From contig NZ_JAMBOH010000002.1 in the NCBI RefSeq assembly GCF_023715505.1, forward strand, positions 62,001-126,000: a DNA stretch of 64,000 nucleotides, written 5' to 3'. The stretch is from Neobacillus cucumis (GTDB taxonomy: Bacteria; Bacillota; Bacilli; Bacillales_B; DSM-18226). Positions 55,892-64,000 of the stretch are shown in pieces; the stretch's first letter is position 1, and each line of letters starts with the position of its first letter. Below the pieces are notes generated by a model. That model was not told the origin of the DNA. It did not search any database and was given only the letters and a program-made list of their open reading frames with translations. A program made the position numbers and the translations under genes.

Positions 55892-57880
55892 TTATGCCCA
55901 TACATAATTTTTGCCCCAGCTGTCTTTTGCCAGTGCTTCCACTTCTTCCACAAGGTTATCCTCAACCATATAGATATCACCCTGTTCATATGGGTTATAG
56001 TGAAAGGCATACATTCTAGATAAAAACTGATGAAACAAAAGGGAGGATTCACCTTCAAGTTCACCGAAACCAGAAACGCTTGGCTCAATGCCTTGTCCCC
56101 AATTCTGACCGCTGTCGTTGTTCGGATTGTAAAAATAAATCCGATAATCTCCGTTATGGTCTTTATTAATCCTTTGAACCGATACGGCGTGAAGACCGAG
56201 CAGCTCCCCGTGTACGTTGGTGATGAAAATTCCAACTGGATTTGGATAAATCAATTCGTACCCTTCGTTATATTCAGGATGGTGGGTAGCATAGAACAGC
56301 CTGACGAACGTGGAATAATTGGCGACCTTTAGTGTGAATGGATTAATTACATTTATAAAGCCCTTAGGAATCCACTCACCGTAAAATTCCGGGTTCACCC
56401 ACTTATGGCCGTCTTCTCCGCGCAGGAGTGTTCGCTTCATCATTTCGTTATATATTTTATCGAGGTGAGATACAAGAACAATCGATACAGGATCCAAATC
56501 CTGGTGGATTTCTCCGGCAACACCACCAGTAATGAGGCTGGAGTGGATGCTCTCACCCTCAAATGTCATGTCAATATCATGATCACGGGCGGCACGGGCA
56601 ATGTACTCTAAAAGCTGGCCAATTCCATGCTGTGACCACAGCGATATGGCTCTTGCTGACTGACAAGTAGGATTCAGACCCTGTCCAACACCAAGCGGCT
56701 GTCCGAGAACACTAACTACCCCAGCAACGAGCACACCATTCAGGCTAATACCGCACCGTTCAAATTCAGGCTTCGAAAGGATTTGCTTGACCTCAGAATG
56801 GATTGGGAGTTCAAACAAACGGCGAATGGCAGGCAACAGGTGATCTTGTGAAAGAACACCGCGGTCAAGCATTCTTGCCAGGCCATATATTGCTTGCCGA
56901 GTTTCAGGATAGATAGACAGTTGAATCATATCGTGAATCAGGTCTCGATTGGCATTAAAGCTAGCAGTCCCTGTTTCTGATAAATCAAGGGCTGTAGGAA
57001 TCAAGTCAGGGTTCTTCCGGTTCAGGAATCGCAACAGTACGGCGTGATGGGGGGAAACAAGCCCGGTCTCTTTCATTGATCCTGCAAACATCTTGCATTC
57101 AGCCTCAAGTTCATCAACAAAGGCCTCCGCTAATCCGAGTCTATATTCCCTTTGATTCGACACATCCTTACTTAGTGGTGTCGGACCATTGGCAGCACGC
57201 GAGTACTTTTTAAGAGCTTCCGCAGTTTTTTCATCCTGTACACTTTCAATTAAGGGTTCAAACATGTGAATCATGTTTAAAATCCGTCCAGTCATAATAG
57301 GGCGCTGAACGGTAAGGCGGTCAATTTCCTCAGCAATTTTATCAACAATCGCCTTAAACGAAAGTTCCTGACCCAGGTATTGGAACAAGCGCTGTGCTCG
57401 AATTATGTGATCATCTAATTGAATGCGGTTTTCTTCCGTTTCTGGCGGGAATAAAAGGTCGAGATTTAGTGCAAGGATTTCATTTAAAAAAGCGCCTGCC
57501 TCCTCCGCACTAAAGCTTTCGTGAATGTATTCCCTTTTGGCAATTGCAAGCATTCTCATTTCACTTAACAATTCTATAATGGATTGGACACCTTTAAGCT
57601 TTAGTGAACCGCCGGCAAGTGGGGGCTGCATTTTTGCAGGGTCTTCCCATGGTCCGCCAAGGAAGACACCCGCTTTGTCAAAGCGAGGGGCATTTGCATA
57701 AAGAATGGCAAGTCCATCCTCTGATCCAGCAAGTTCAATCGCCAATTGAAAAACGTCTGTCTGGTACATGCTTTTCGCGAAAGATTTTGCCTCCTCAAGT
57801 CTATCTAAGGCGATTTCAAATCTATTTTTTAAGACAGCGGTTAGTTTACTCATCCTTTTCTTTTTTGACTGGGTCGTCAT
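55892..57880 (-). CDS. Papain-like-fold protein of unknown family (paralogue 1)
   Basis: 662 residues, unrecognised family. The N-terminal 380 residues are mostly helical with a DKAGVFLGGPWEDP motif; then VVSVLGQPLGVGQGLNPTCQSARAI (C406), DGHKWVNPEFYGEW, LLGLHAVSVQR (H564) and YFYNPNNDSGQNWG (N585). His followed about 21 residues later by Asn-Pro and Trp-Gly is the hallmark of papain-type folds (peptidases, transglutaminase-like enzymes). It follows the ATP-grasp gene by 14 bases with AGGAGGG ahead, so both are in one operon. A peptidase, amide-forming or acyl-transfer role is possible; none is shown. Confidence 0.68.
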   Translation of the reverse strand: MTTQSKKKRMSKLTAVLKNRFEIALDRLEEAKSFAKSMYQTDVFQLAIELAGSEDGLAILYANAPRFDKAGVFLGGPWEDPAKMQPPLAGGSLKLKGVQSIIELLSEMRMLAIAKREYIHESFSAEEAGAFLNEILALNLDLLFPPETEENRIQLDDHIIRAQRLFQYLGQELSFKAIVDKIAEEIDRLTVQRPIMTGRILNMIHMFEPLIESVQDEKTAEALKKYSRAANGPTPLSKDVSNQREYRLGLAEAFVDELEAECKMFAGSMKETGLVSPHHAVLLRFLNRKNPDLIPTALDLSETGTASFNANRDLIHDMIQLSIYPETRQAIYGLARMLDRGVLSQDHLLPAIRRLFELPIHSEVKQILSKPEFERCGISLNGVLVAGVVSVLGQPLGVGQGLNPTCQSARAISLWSQHGIGQLLEYIARAARDHDIDMTFEGESIHSSLITGGVAGEIHQDLDPVSIVLVSHLDKIYNEMMKRTLLRGEDGHKWVNPEFYGEWIPKGFINVINPFTLKVANYSTFVRLFYATHHPEYNEGYELIYPNPVGIFITNVHGELLGLHAVSVQRINKDHNGDYRIYFYNPNNDSGQNWGQGIEPSVSGFGELEGESSLLFHQFLSRMYAFHYNPYEQGDIYMVEDNLVEEVEALAKDSWGKNYVWA

Positions 57881-57894
57881 CCTACTGTTCCCTC

Positions 57895-59115
57895 CTAAAG
57901 GTAAAAATCATATTTTTCATATTTTTTCATGAGGGTTCTCATCACTTCGCTGTCATTTCCGGTGAAGAAAATCGTTCCGTAATGGTTCCCAAAGCCCACC
58001 CGTTCAGCCACTTTGGAGGTAACAGGAATGAACATATCATGTCTTTCAAAATAAGGATGGTTTTTGAGATCCTCAGGGATATTAAGTTTTTCAATAATTG
58101 TTACATTTGGATAGACCATCAAGCTGCCTGCATATCCCGTTGCAGATACCACTTCCTCAGGGAAAAAGGCGTCAAGTTCTTCTTCGGTTGTTTCTGGATC
58201 GCTGCAAAGAATTTGTGCCTGAAATGCGCTGAATCCGTATGCCTTTTCGATTAATTCAAAGATATGACCACCAGGAACACGAGCGGCCACCTCGCCGAAA
58301 TTCAAAGTTCCATCCGGGGCAATGAAATATTCAGGGTGTATGACGCCATATTTGATCTCAAAGGCATCTACAAGCTTTTCAATCGCTTCCCTAATCATCG
58401 GCCGCCATTCTTCAAGCGAAGGGGAAGCAGGTACGAAATTGGAGTGACCAAGTTTTACATATTCGGTAATATTTAGGAACCTTACTTTCCCATTATGTAT
58501 AAATGCCTCACAGGAGAATTCCTGACCATCAAGGTGGCTCTCCATAAGGAGCGGAAATTCAGAATCGCAAATTTGTTCTATCTCGTGTCGGTCCCGAATC
58601 ATTCGATGGCCAACTGTACCAGCTTTATTAAATGGCTTCACATGTATCGGGTCATTCAAATCCCCGTCAAGCTTAATTAATGTCTCGTTTACTCTATTTA
58701 AGAATCGATAGATATCATCCTTGTTTTCAGCTTCTGCAAATACTCCTACACGGATGCCAGCCATCTGGGCTTTCCGCTTCATCAACCCTTTGTCACGGAG
58801 TAGCAGGGATTTATGGAAAATACGTGGGTTCTTGTGTAACTTTGCATTTAAAGCACCAGCCCATTCAACGGTTTCCTCGTAAATCGGTACGGCAACTTTA
58901 GTATTGAGATCCTTTAATTTTTCATAGAGTTCTTCTGATCGCATCTGTAAATCTTCAAATACCCATGGGACAAGATGTATACCATGGGTGTCAGCAAATT
59001 CTTGAAATTCAGGGGGACCCACAACCACATACGGTCGATTCATTTTGTCAATCGCTTCGATTGCGTGCAGGCTCCAGCCCAGCAATGCCGTTATTTTACC
59101 CTTGTTCTGTTTCAT
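57895..59115 (-). CDS. ATP-grasp ligase
   Basis: 406 residues. A Rossmann-like N-terminal part (GKITALLGWSLHAIEAI), a middle helical region with KAQMAGIRVGVFAEAE, the ATP-binding HVKPFNKAGTVGHRMI, and the metal-binding VIHPEYFIAPDGTLNFGEVAARVPGGH. This is the layout of carboxylate-amine ligases such as L-amino-acid ligase, carnosine synthase and PurT relatives, which activate a carboxylate as acyl phosphate and join it to an amine. It is the first gene of the minus-strand operon that supplies ornithine, so an ornithine-containing amide is a reasonable guess. AGGGAGAG precedes the ATG. Confidence 0.88.
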   Translation of the reverse strand: MKQNKGKITALLGWSLHAIEAIDKMNRPYVVVGPPEFQEFADTHGIHLVPWVFEDLQMRSEELYEKLKDLNTKVAVPIYEETVEWAGALNAKLHKNPRIFHKSLLLRDKGLMKRKAQMAGIRVGVFAEAENKDDIYRFLNRVNETLIKLDGDLNDPIHVKPFNKAGTVGHRMIRDRHEIEQICDSEFPLLMESHLDGQEFSCEAFIHNGKVRFLNITEYVKLGHSNFVPASPSLEEWRPMIREAIEKLVDAFEIKYGVIHPEYFIAPDGTLNFGEVAARVPGGHIFELIEKAYGFSAFQAQILCSDPETTEEELDAFFPEEVVSATGYAGSLMVYPNVTIIEKLNIPEDLKNHPYFERHDMFIPVTSKVAERVGFGNHYGTIFFTGNDSEVMRTLMKKYEKYDFYL

Positions 59116-59318
59116 CTGAATAACTCTCCCTATTTTTGAATTAATTAAAAGATCATAACAGCCTTATTCTAGCAAAGAATAATATCTAAATTTTCAGATT
59201 TACATAAATTGTACAAACACTTCAAACGACTTTAACAAATTATTTACATTGATTTACTAAAATAGGGAAGACGTCAAAATAGATGTTATTTCAAAAACTC
59301 GGGCAAAGGGGTAATGTA

Positions 59319-59882
59319 ATGAACAACTGGTATGCTAGATTGACAGACTATTTTCCAGAAAGAGAAATGAAATCGAGAAAGCATTTTGAAATCCTTTTTA
59401 ACGAAAAACAAGGAATCTATCGATTAGAGGAAAGTCAAGACTTTGTACTTGTTTACTTCGAAATGTCTGATTTTATCTTTATAGATTACATACTAGTGGC
59501 CCGAAACAACCGTCGAAATGGGAGAGGCAGTAGGATTCTTGACCAACTGAAACAAAAGGGGAAAGCGATCATACTAGAAGTTGAACCAGTTACTCTTATA
59601 GATCCTGACTCAGAAAAAAGAATACAATTCTATGAGAAAAATGGTTTTTTAAAGATGAATTCTATTCGTTATGAACGAATCCATTTGGTTACAAATGAGT
59701 TAAATAAAATGGACATTTTTTGTTGGTCTCCAGTTACTAAAACAGAAAAATGGGTTTATGACAAAATGCATGCTATATATGAGGGTGTGCATGCTTATAA
59801 AGCCAGAGAATTGTATGGGCGAGATCCCCAGCCTGTGTCAGATGTTCTAAGGAAAAAGGAACTAACGTATAGTAAAGCTTAG
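59319..59882 (+). CDS. GNAT family acetyltransferase
   Basis: About 187 residues. The acetyl-CoA loop appears as VARNNRRNGRGSRILDQLKQKG, with the beta-strand FIFIDYILV before it and IQFYEKNGFLKM after it, a standard GNAT fold. The rest (YDKMHAIYEGVHAYKARELYG) is an extension of unknown role. It is divergent from the ATP-grasp gene with about 200 bases between them and may share its promoter region; it might acetylate the cluster product as self-protection, but that is only positional. AAAGGGG fits ATG 59319; an upstream TTG at 59283 does not have a site. Confidence 0.82.
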   Translation: MNNWYARLTDYFPEREMKSRKHFEILFNEKQGIYRLEESQDFVLVYFEMSDFIFIDYILVARNNRRNGRGSRILDQLKQKGKAIILEVEPVTLIDPDSEKRIQFYEKNGFLKMNSIRYERIHLVTNELNKMDIFCWSPVTKTEKWVYDKMHAIYEGVHAYKARELYGRDPQPVSDVLRKKELTYSKA

Positions 59883-60070
59883 TTATAGTTTTTTAAATTA
59901 TTTCTAATTTTGATACTGTGAATCGTATCATAAGTAAATGAGGTTTATGAAAAATGCTGGTCTGCCTTTTTGATAAATCACAAGTGAGGGTACTAAAGTA
60001 AAAAGTGTGGTAAACTAAATTATCTTTAAAAAAGTAAGCTTTGTTAAACACTGATGTTGATATGCGGCAG

Positions 60071-60206
60071 TTTTGACTCATTCGTGCAAAATGACCATTT
60101 TGCACGCTTTCAGCAGATGCTGAAAGTGACTGAAACGAAAAGAAAAACTAAAGAGAAAATGAATTTTCTCGACGTTTTCTTTTCGTTTCAGTCAAATGAG
60201 TCAAAA
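60071..60206. repeat. Four-way-junction (cruciform) inverted-repeat element
   Basis: Outer 12-bp stem TTTTGACTCATT (60071-60082) with AATGAGTCAAAA (60195-60206). Inside, three hairpins are packed with no more than one base between them: CGTGCAAAATG/CATTTTGCACG (60083-60106), CTTTCAGCA/TGCTGAAAG (60107-60126), and a 19-bp stem from GACTGAAACGAAAAG (60128) to 60193 with an inner GAGAAAAT/ATTTTCTC. TGTTGAT/ATCAACA outside extends the outer arms. The arms listed pair without mismatch. It ends 53 bases before the LysR gene. No reading frame or transposase is inside. Confidence 0.95.
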
Positions 60207-60258
60207 ATCAACACTAGACTTTAACATAGCCAAAAAGTATATAAGGTGTTTGATAAGA

Positions 60259-61161
60259 GTGGAAATTAAACATTTGGAGTGTTTTATTGAAGTTACACGT
60301 ACTGGCAATTTCACCAATGCAGCTGAAAATCTGTTCATTACGCAGCCTGCCCTCAGTAGAATTATCAAATCATTGGAGGATGAACTTGGTACACAGCTAT
60401 TAATTCGTACAAGAAAAAAGCTGATATTAACAGATGCAGGACTTATTCTAAAAAAACATGCATTAATAATTGAAAAACAGTTGCAGCTATTGGATGCGGA
60501 ACTTGGTAAGATGTTCATGCTAAAAAAAAGCCATGTCCGTATTGGGCTTCCTGCGATTACCAATTCCATTTTCTTTTCACAACTGATTGCCTCGTTTCAT
60601 GAAAAATATCCAGAGGTGACATTCCAATTGGAAGAGGATGGCTCTAAGCCGATTGAAGAGAAGGTTGTCAATGGTTTGCTAGATTTTGGGGTTGTCGTTC
60701 TTCCTGAAAAAAATGCTGATTTCGACTATTATATGTTTGTTAATGAGAAATTAAAACTAGTTGTACCCTCGTTTCATCGTCTTGCCGGGAAACAGGAAGT
60801 GTCATTGAAAGAACTTAAAGAAGAGAGCTTTATTATGTTCAACCGGGATTTTGAGTTAAGAAACCTTGTCATCACTGCTTGCAGAGAAGCTGGTTTTCAA
60901 CCGATAATTATTTCGGAAACATCACAATTAGATTTTATTCAAGAATTGGTTGCTTACAATATAGGTATTACTTTGCTGCCTGAGAATACATGTTTAGAAC
61001 TAGCAAATGATTTTCGAACTATAACCGTAACCAATCCGACAATCGAATGGAATCTAGCGATGATCTGGAAAAAAGATGCATACTTATCACAGGTTGCGAA
61101 AGAATTTATCCGATTTGCCAAAGTAATGCTGTCGACAGCTAATCATAACCATGATTCATAA
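60259..61161 (+). CDS. LysR family transcriptional regulator
   Basis: About 300 residues. Winged helix VEIKHLECFIEVTRTGNFTNAAENLFITQPALSRIIKSLE at the N-terminus, then the periplasmic-binding-like effector domain. The GTG at 60259 is the family start; the frame runs 21 codons further upstream into the cruciform element, which would give an atypical N-terminus (MSQKSTLDFN). The ribosome site is weak. Its target is not obvious: the next gene downstream has its own promoter region after a terminator. Confidence 0.9.
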   Translation: MEIKHLECFIEVTRTGNFTNAAENLFITQPALSRIIKSLEDELGTQLLIRTRKKLILTDAGLILKKHALIIEKQLQLLDAELGKMFMLKKSHVRIGLPAITNSIFFSQLIASFHEKYPEVTFQLEEDGSKPIEEKVVNGLLDFGVVVLPEKNADFDYYMFVNEKLKLVVPSFHRLAGKQEVSLKELKEESFIMFNRDFELRNLVITACREAGFQPIIISETSQLDFIQELVAYNIGITLLPENTCLELANDFRTITVTNPTIEWNLAMIWKKDAYLSQVAKEFIRFAKVMLSTANHNHDS

Positions 61162-61183
61162 TCTAGATTGAGTCAAATATTAG

Positions 61184-61215
61184 AAGGCTTCCCCTTGTTA
61201 AGGGGAGGCTTTTTT
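61184..61215 (+). terminator. Terminator of the LysR gene
   Basis: AAGGCTTCCCCTT pairs with AAGGGGAGGCTT across three bases, then TTTTT. Confidence 0.92.
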
Positions 61216-61378
61216 CATTGTATAGGCTAAAGAGCGCTTACATACTGTTTTGTTATGAATTGTATATGGGATTGGCATTGTATCTTTCCACTATAGTCAT
61301 ATTATAATTGTCCTTGTGAAAATGCTAATGCATATGAGGCGAACGCTTCAAATGTATTTTTATATAGGGTGGTAATTT

Positions 61379-61894
61379 ATGGAAGCTAAAAAAGTTAAAG
61401 AAACGCGTGTTGTTCAAACGGATCAAGTACTCATTAATGATTTGAACAACTATCATACATTATTTGGTGGAGTTCTAATGATGAAGATGGATGCTTGTGC
61501 GACGCTTTCCGCTCGCAGGCATTCACGGGTAAAGGAATGTGTTACTGCATCGACCGACTCAGTTAATTTCATCGAACCGATTCGACAAAGTGATTCGGTC
61601 TGTATTGAATCATTTGTCAGCTATACAGGTAAAAAGTCAATGGAGATTTTCTGTAAAGTAATTGCCGAAGATCTTGAAACCGGAAACCGTAGAATCGCAG
61701 CTACTGCATTCTTAACTTTTGTTCCTCTAGGTCAAGATAAAAGACCGATAGAAGTGCCAACTGTTATACCAGAAACAGAGGAAGAAAAATTTCTCTATGA
61801 AACGGGAAAAGAACGTGAAAGAGTTCGTAAGCTAAAAAGACAAAAAAATAAAGAACTCGTGTCCAAACTTTCACTGGATAAACCATGGGACTAA
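61379..61894 (+). CDS. ykhA: Acyl-CoA thioesterase, YkhA-like hotdog protein
   Basis: 171 residues. The hotdog core with NNYHTLFGGVLMMKMDACATLSARRHS holds the Asn/Asp and Gly-Gly positions used by the YciA/YkhA thioesterase group; VTASTDSVNFIEPI is the second typical segment. It hydrolyses acyl-CoA. The C-terminal 40 residues are charged and probably flexible. AGGGTGG precedes the ATG, and the next small gene follows within 25 bases, so they are likely cotranscribed. Confidence 0.9.
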   Translation: MEAKKVKETRVVQTDQVLINDLNNYHTLFGGVLMMKMDACATLSARRHSRVKECVTASTDSVNFIEPIRQSDSVCIESFVSYTGKKSMEIFCKVIAEDLETGNRRIAATAFLTFVPLGQDKRPIEVPTVIPETEEEKFLYETGKERERVRKLKRQKNKELVSKLSLDKPWD

Positions 61895-61919
61895 TACGAA
61901 TCAAAAAGGAAGAGATATT

Positions 61920-62291
61920 ATGCTGACAACATCAAGTTACAACCAATTGAAAAATGCGCAAATGGCTATCGAAAAATTAAATGCCGCAAAACCATCTATT
62001 TATAGAAAATTTATAAACATCATTAAACTGACTCGTCAATTACAGTTTGGATATCAATATATGGGCTCATTAATTATGGATGAAGACCCAGGTAAATTCA
62101 ATTCGACGTCACAAGATGATTATGTATTGTCTGTCTATTATCGGGAAATCGAAAATTTAAAAACAGATAAAAAATTCCTTGATTTAAAGCAGTTGCTAAA
62201 AACGTATAAACAACTCAGCTATGCTAATATTAGCAAGTTGGCATTGGGGGAAAAACCAGAAGCATTAGTTGGTCCAACTTTAGTCCGTTAA
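61920..62291 (+). CDS. Conserved-looking small protein, unknown
   Basis: 123 residues, basic, mostly helical (YNQLKNAQMAIEKLNAAKPSIYRKFINI). No domain recognised and no membrane segment. AAGGAAGAG precedes the ATG. It follows the thioesterase gene closely and is followed by a terminator about 90 bases on. Codon use resembles its neighbours, so it is probably a real gene. Confidence 0.7.
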   Translation: MLTTSSYNQLKNAQMAIEKLNAAKPSIYRKFINIIKLTRQLQFGYQYMGSLIMDEDPGKFNSTSQDDYVLSVYYREIENLKTDKKFLDLKQLLKTYKQLSYANISKLALGEKPEALVGPTLVR

Positions 62292-62377
62292 TAGCCGAAG
62301 GGAACCTTTCAAACCTCACTTAGAACTTTTACGGTGAACCGTACCACAAATAGGTGCAGTTTTTATTAATGCATAAT

Positions 62378-62406
62378 AAAAAAGCTGACAATAGTCAGCT
62401 TTTTTT
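62378..62406. terminator. Bidirectional terminator
   Basis: AAAAAAGCTGAC and GTCAGCTTTTTT pair around a four-base loop; it serves the small gene on plus and doxX on minus. Confidence 0.92.
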
Positions 62407-62827
62407 AGTTATTAAGATTAAAAAACAAAACATAGTCACCCGGGCCAATCAAAGCTACGCCGATGACAACAGCAATTAAAACGAGATTATACTCAAATCC
62501 GCCGTTAGTCATCCAGTATCCATTTTTGCCATGCACGGTAAAAATAGCATCAATCATTACGATAACAATCATGATCGCACCAATCCATGTAAGAAAACCT
62601 GCAGCGAAAAGTAATCCCCCTATCAATTCAAAAAGCCCTGCCAGCGTAGCCCAGACTTTGGCTCCTTTTTCAAGCCCAAGTGTTTCAAGCCAGTTTCCCA
62701 TCCCGGCTATGCCAGGACCACCGAACCAGCCAAATAACTTTTGTGCCCCGTGTCCAAAAAAGGTTAGCCCAATAACCAGCCGAATAATTAATAGCCCGAT
62801 ATTAACCAACACTATATTTTCAGTCAT
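62405..62827 (-). CDS. DoxX family membrane protein
   Basis: 140 residues with four membrane helices: LLIIRLVIGLTFFGHGAQKLFGWFGG is the family signature, followed by FELIGGLLFAAGFLT, GAIMIVIVMIDAIF and a final hydrophobic helix with GPGDYV. DoxX/DoxD-like proteins are linked to quinone or thiosulfate oxidation in archaea, but the role of most bacterial copies is unknown. GGAAGAAGGTAAG precedes the ATG. It is monocistronic. Confidence 0.9.
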   Translation of the reverse strand: MTENIVLVNIGLLIIRLVIGLTFFGHGAQKLFGWFGGPGIAGMGNWLETLGLEKGAKVWATLAGLFELIGGLLFAAGFLTWIGAIMIVIVMIDAIFTVHGKNGYWMTNGGFEYNLVLIAVVIGVALIGPGDYVLFFNLNN

Positions 62828-63001
62828 ATCTTACCTTCTTCCGGTATAAGTAATTAAAATGGAAATCATTTGAAGGAATGAATAATTTATTTTGGGTAAA
62901 TAATCCATTCCTTATTCTAGTCTATTTGTAAGATTACTATTTAAACCACGGAATGACTAGAGTAAAAAGACCTCATCTAATTGCGACTTAAATACCAGGA
63001 C

Positions 63002-63033
63002 AAAGAGGTCTGCCGAAACTGGCTGACCTCTTT
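63002..63033 (-). terminator. Terminator of the last gene
   Basis: AAAGAGGTC at 63002-63010 pairs with GACCTCTTT at 63025-63033, with inner GCC/GGC; it sits six bases after the stop of the minus-strand glycoside-hydrolase-type gene. Confidence 0.8.
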
Positions 63034-63038
63034 CGATG

Positions 63039-64000
63039 CTAATTATTAATTACGTTTAATGTTTTAGTTTCGACATCAATCGAGTAGTTCTTTATGTTTT
63101 TGTTAATAGAGCCCCCATCACTTTTAAAAATAGTTGATTTGGTTTCGGTAGAAGGCTCAATGTGAACAGGTACAGAAGTTATCCCTGATTGAAGCGTAAA
63201 TGAATGAGTGAAATTCATATTATTGCCTACAGCCACTTTTTCTCCATTAATGGTGAAGTCTGCGCCTTTAATGGCATTTCCCGTGACGGTCATAGTCGAA
63301 CCGCTCACACTGATTTGACTCACGACTAATGGAAGATCAATCCAGCGCAGGATGGTATCCTGGACAAGCATTTTGTTATTCCCTTGATTGGTGACGACAA
63401 TTTTCATATCTGTTCCCTGGGCACCATAGCCATAGTAGCTAATATCGTCGTCTGATGGATTATTAGGTGTATGGTCAGTTAAACCTTCCTGTTCCCAAGA
63501 ATTGTTTTTTACATATTTATAGGTAAGTTCGGTTCCTTCTTCTAGCTCTATTGTATATTCCCAATCAGCGGTTACTGCACCATTTCGGCTCATGGACCAA
63601 GCTCCGGTATTCCATCCATTCAAGCTTCCAGGTATATTCACTTGAGCAGATAGTGGAGTGTAATCAGGTGCATGTACTTTAAAGGTGACCTGAACCATGA
63701 CAATTTCCGGTGTTACGCTTACTGTATTTGAATCCACATAGTTACCTGCCTGATCAAAAATGCGGATTTGGTACTTATATGCTGTGCCATTTGCTACCTG
63801 ATAATCTCGGTAAGAGGTAACATCCCCGTTTAATGTTGTAAGAATCTGGCCGTCACGGTAGATGATTGTTTTATATGGCTGATCTGGCTCCGTTAAGTTC
63901 CAAGATAAGTTTACTTGGCCCGACTCTTTAATAGGTGTTTCCAATACAACTTCTTTAGCGGGAGGGGTAGTATCGGATGTACTATGTGCATAAGTTACTT
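63039..64000 (-). CDS. C-terminal part of a secreted starch-active enzyme (FN3 + CBM20-like)
   Basis: The frame is open to the right edge, so only the last 320 or so residues are seen. They hold a fibronectin-III-like repeat (GQVNLSWNLTEPDQPYKTIIYRDG through AGNYVDSNTVSVTP), a CBM20-like starch-binding module (VQVTFKVHAPDYTP, IPGSLNGWNTGAWSM, LTYKYVKNNSWEQEG) and a final beta-rich domain. This is the C-terminal design of extracellular amylopullulanases and alpha-amylases; the catalytic part lies outside the window. Upstream residues SDTTPPAKEVVLETP are a linker. Confidence 0.82.
   Translation of the reverse strand, partial: VTYAHSTSDTTPPAKEVVLETPIKESGQVNLSWNLTEPDQPYKTIIYRDGQILTTLNGDVTSYRDYQVANGTAYKYQIRIFDQAGNYVDSNTVSVTPEIVMVQVTFKVHAPDYTPLSAQVNIPGSLNGWNTGAWSMSRNGAVTADWEYTIELEEGTELTYKYVKNNSWEQEGLTDHTPNNPSDDDISYYGYGAQGTDMKIVVTNQGNNKMLVQDTILRWIDLPLVVSQISVSGSTMTVTGNAIKGADFTINGEKVAVGNNMNFTHSFTLQSGITSVPVHIEPSTETKSTIFKSDGGSINKNIKNYSIDVETKTLNVINN

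Noticed and set aside
57604..58254. A 216-codon plus-strand frame across the ATP-grasp/papain-like junction
   Set aside because: It spans two real genes on the opposite strand and has no recognisable content.
59116..59318. ArgR box in front of the ATP-grasp/arg cluster
   Set aside because: AT-rich half-sites occur, but none approaches the paired TNTGAATWWWWATTCANW pattern; arginine control is not supported by the sequence.

Overview
The window reads as chromosome of a low-GC Gram-positive spore-former of the Bacillus group. Purine-rich AGGAGG-type ribosome binding sites precede most genes. Several products match Bacillus families (YjlC/Ndh, YfhP, YkhA, glutaminase, ArgCJBD), and there is a textbook CcpA (cre) site. 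I saw no rRNA, tRNA, CRISPR array or intact transposase.

Layout. 1-6.9 kb: a Wadjet-like SMC defence operon (probable end of jetD, then jetA, jetB, jetC), translationally coupled throughout. 7-12.4 kb: a phage-type helicase loader/inhibitor, a frameshifted auxin-efflux-type carrier, a HAD phosphatase and a three-gene ABC-2 exporter. 12.4-16.7 kb: a 52-bp tandem hairpin array, glutaminase, a SulP anion transporter with a decayed carbonic anhydrase in front of it, and a second 51/52-bp hairpin array. 16.7-22 kb: an AraC regulator divergent from two aldo/keto reductases, then yjlC-ndh. 22-25.5 kb: an AraC regulator divergent from a sugar-acid-type dehydrogenase and an ACS-family transporter, with a perfect cre site between the last two. 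26-30.6 kb: FUSC and NCS1 transporters and a small membrane protein. 30.7-34.3 kb: a LuxR-type regulator divergent from a Baeyer-Villiger monooxygenase and an esterase, a logical ketone-to-ester-to-alcohol-plus-acid route. 34.4-47.5 kb: ndk, IclR, a secreted subtilase, a 5'-nucleotidase, a hydrolase, a divergent glycosyltransferase/MFS pair, yfhP, and fragments of ndk, alkaline phosphatase and a Gfo/Idh/MocA dehydrogenase. 47.5-59.9 kb: a minus-strand cluster joining ornithine-pathway genes (argC, argJ, argB, argD) to an ATP-grasp ligase and two large paralogous proteins that I cannot name. Both paralogues carry what looks like a papain-type Cys/His/Asn set. An amidohydrolase lies downstream and a GNAT acetyltransferase is divergent. 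60-64 kb: a nearly perfect four-way-junction inverted-repeat element next to a LysR gene, a YkhA thioesterase, DoxX, and the C-terminal end of a starch-active secreted enzyme.

Most unusual. The ornithine / ATP-grasp / twin papain-like cluster at 47.5-59.9 kb is the best candidate for an undescribed biosynthetic system, although its argC carries an in-frame stop. Next come the four-way-junction element at 60.07-60.21 kb, the two same-period hairpin arrays, and the non-canonical ATPase motifs of the Wadjet SMC subunit. At least seven genes in the window are broken; several carry multiple lesions and so are truly decayed, whereas two have single lesions that could be sequencing errors.
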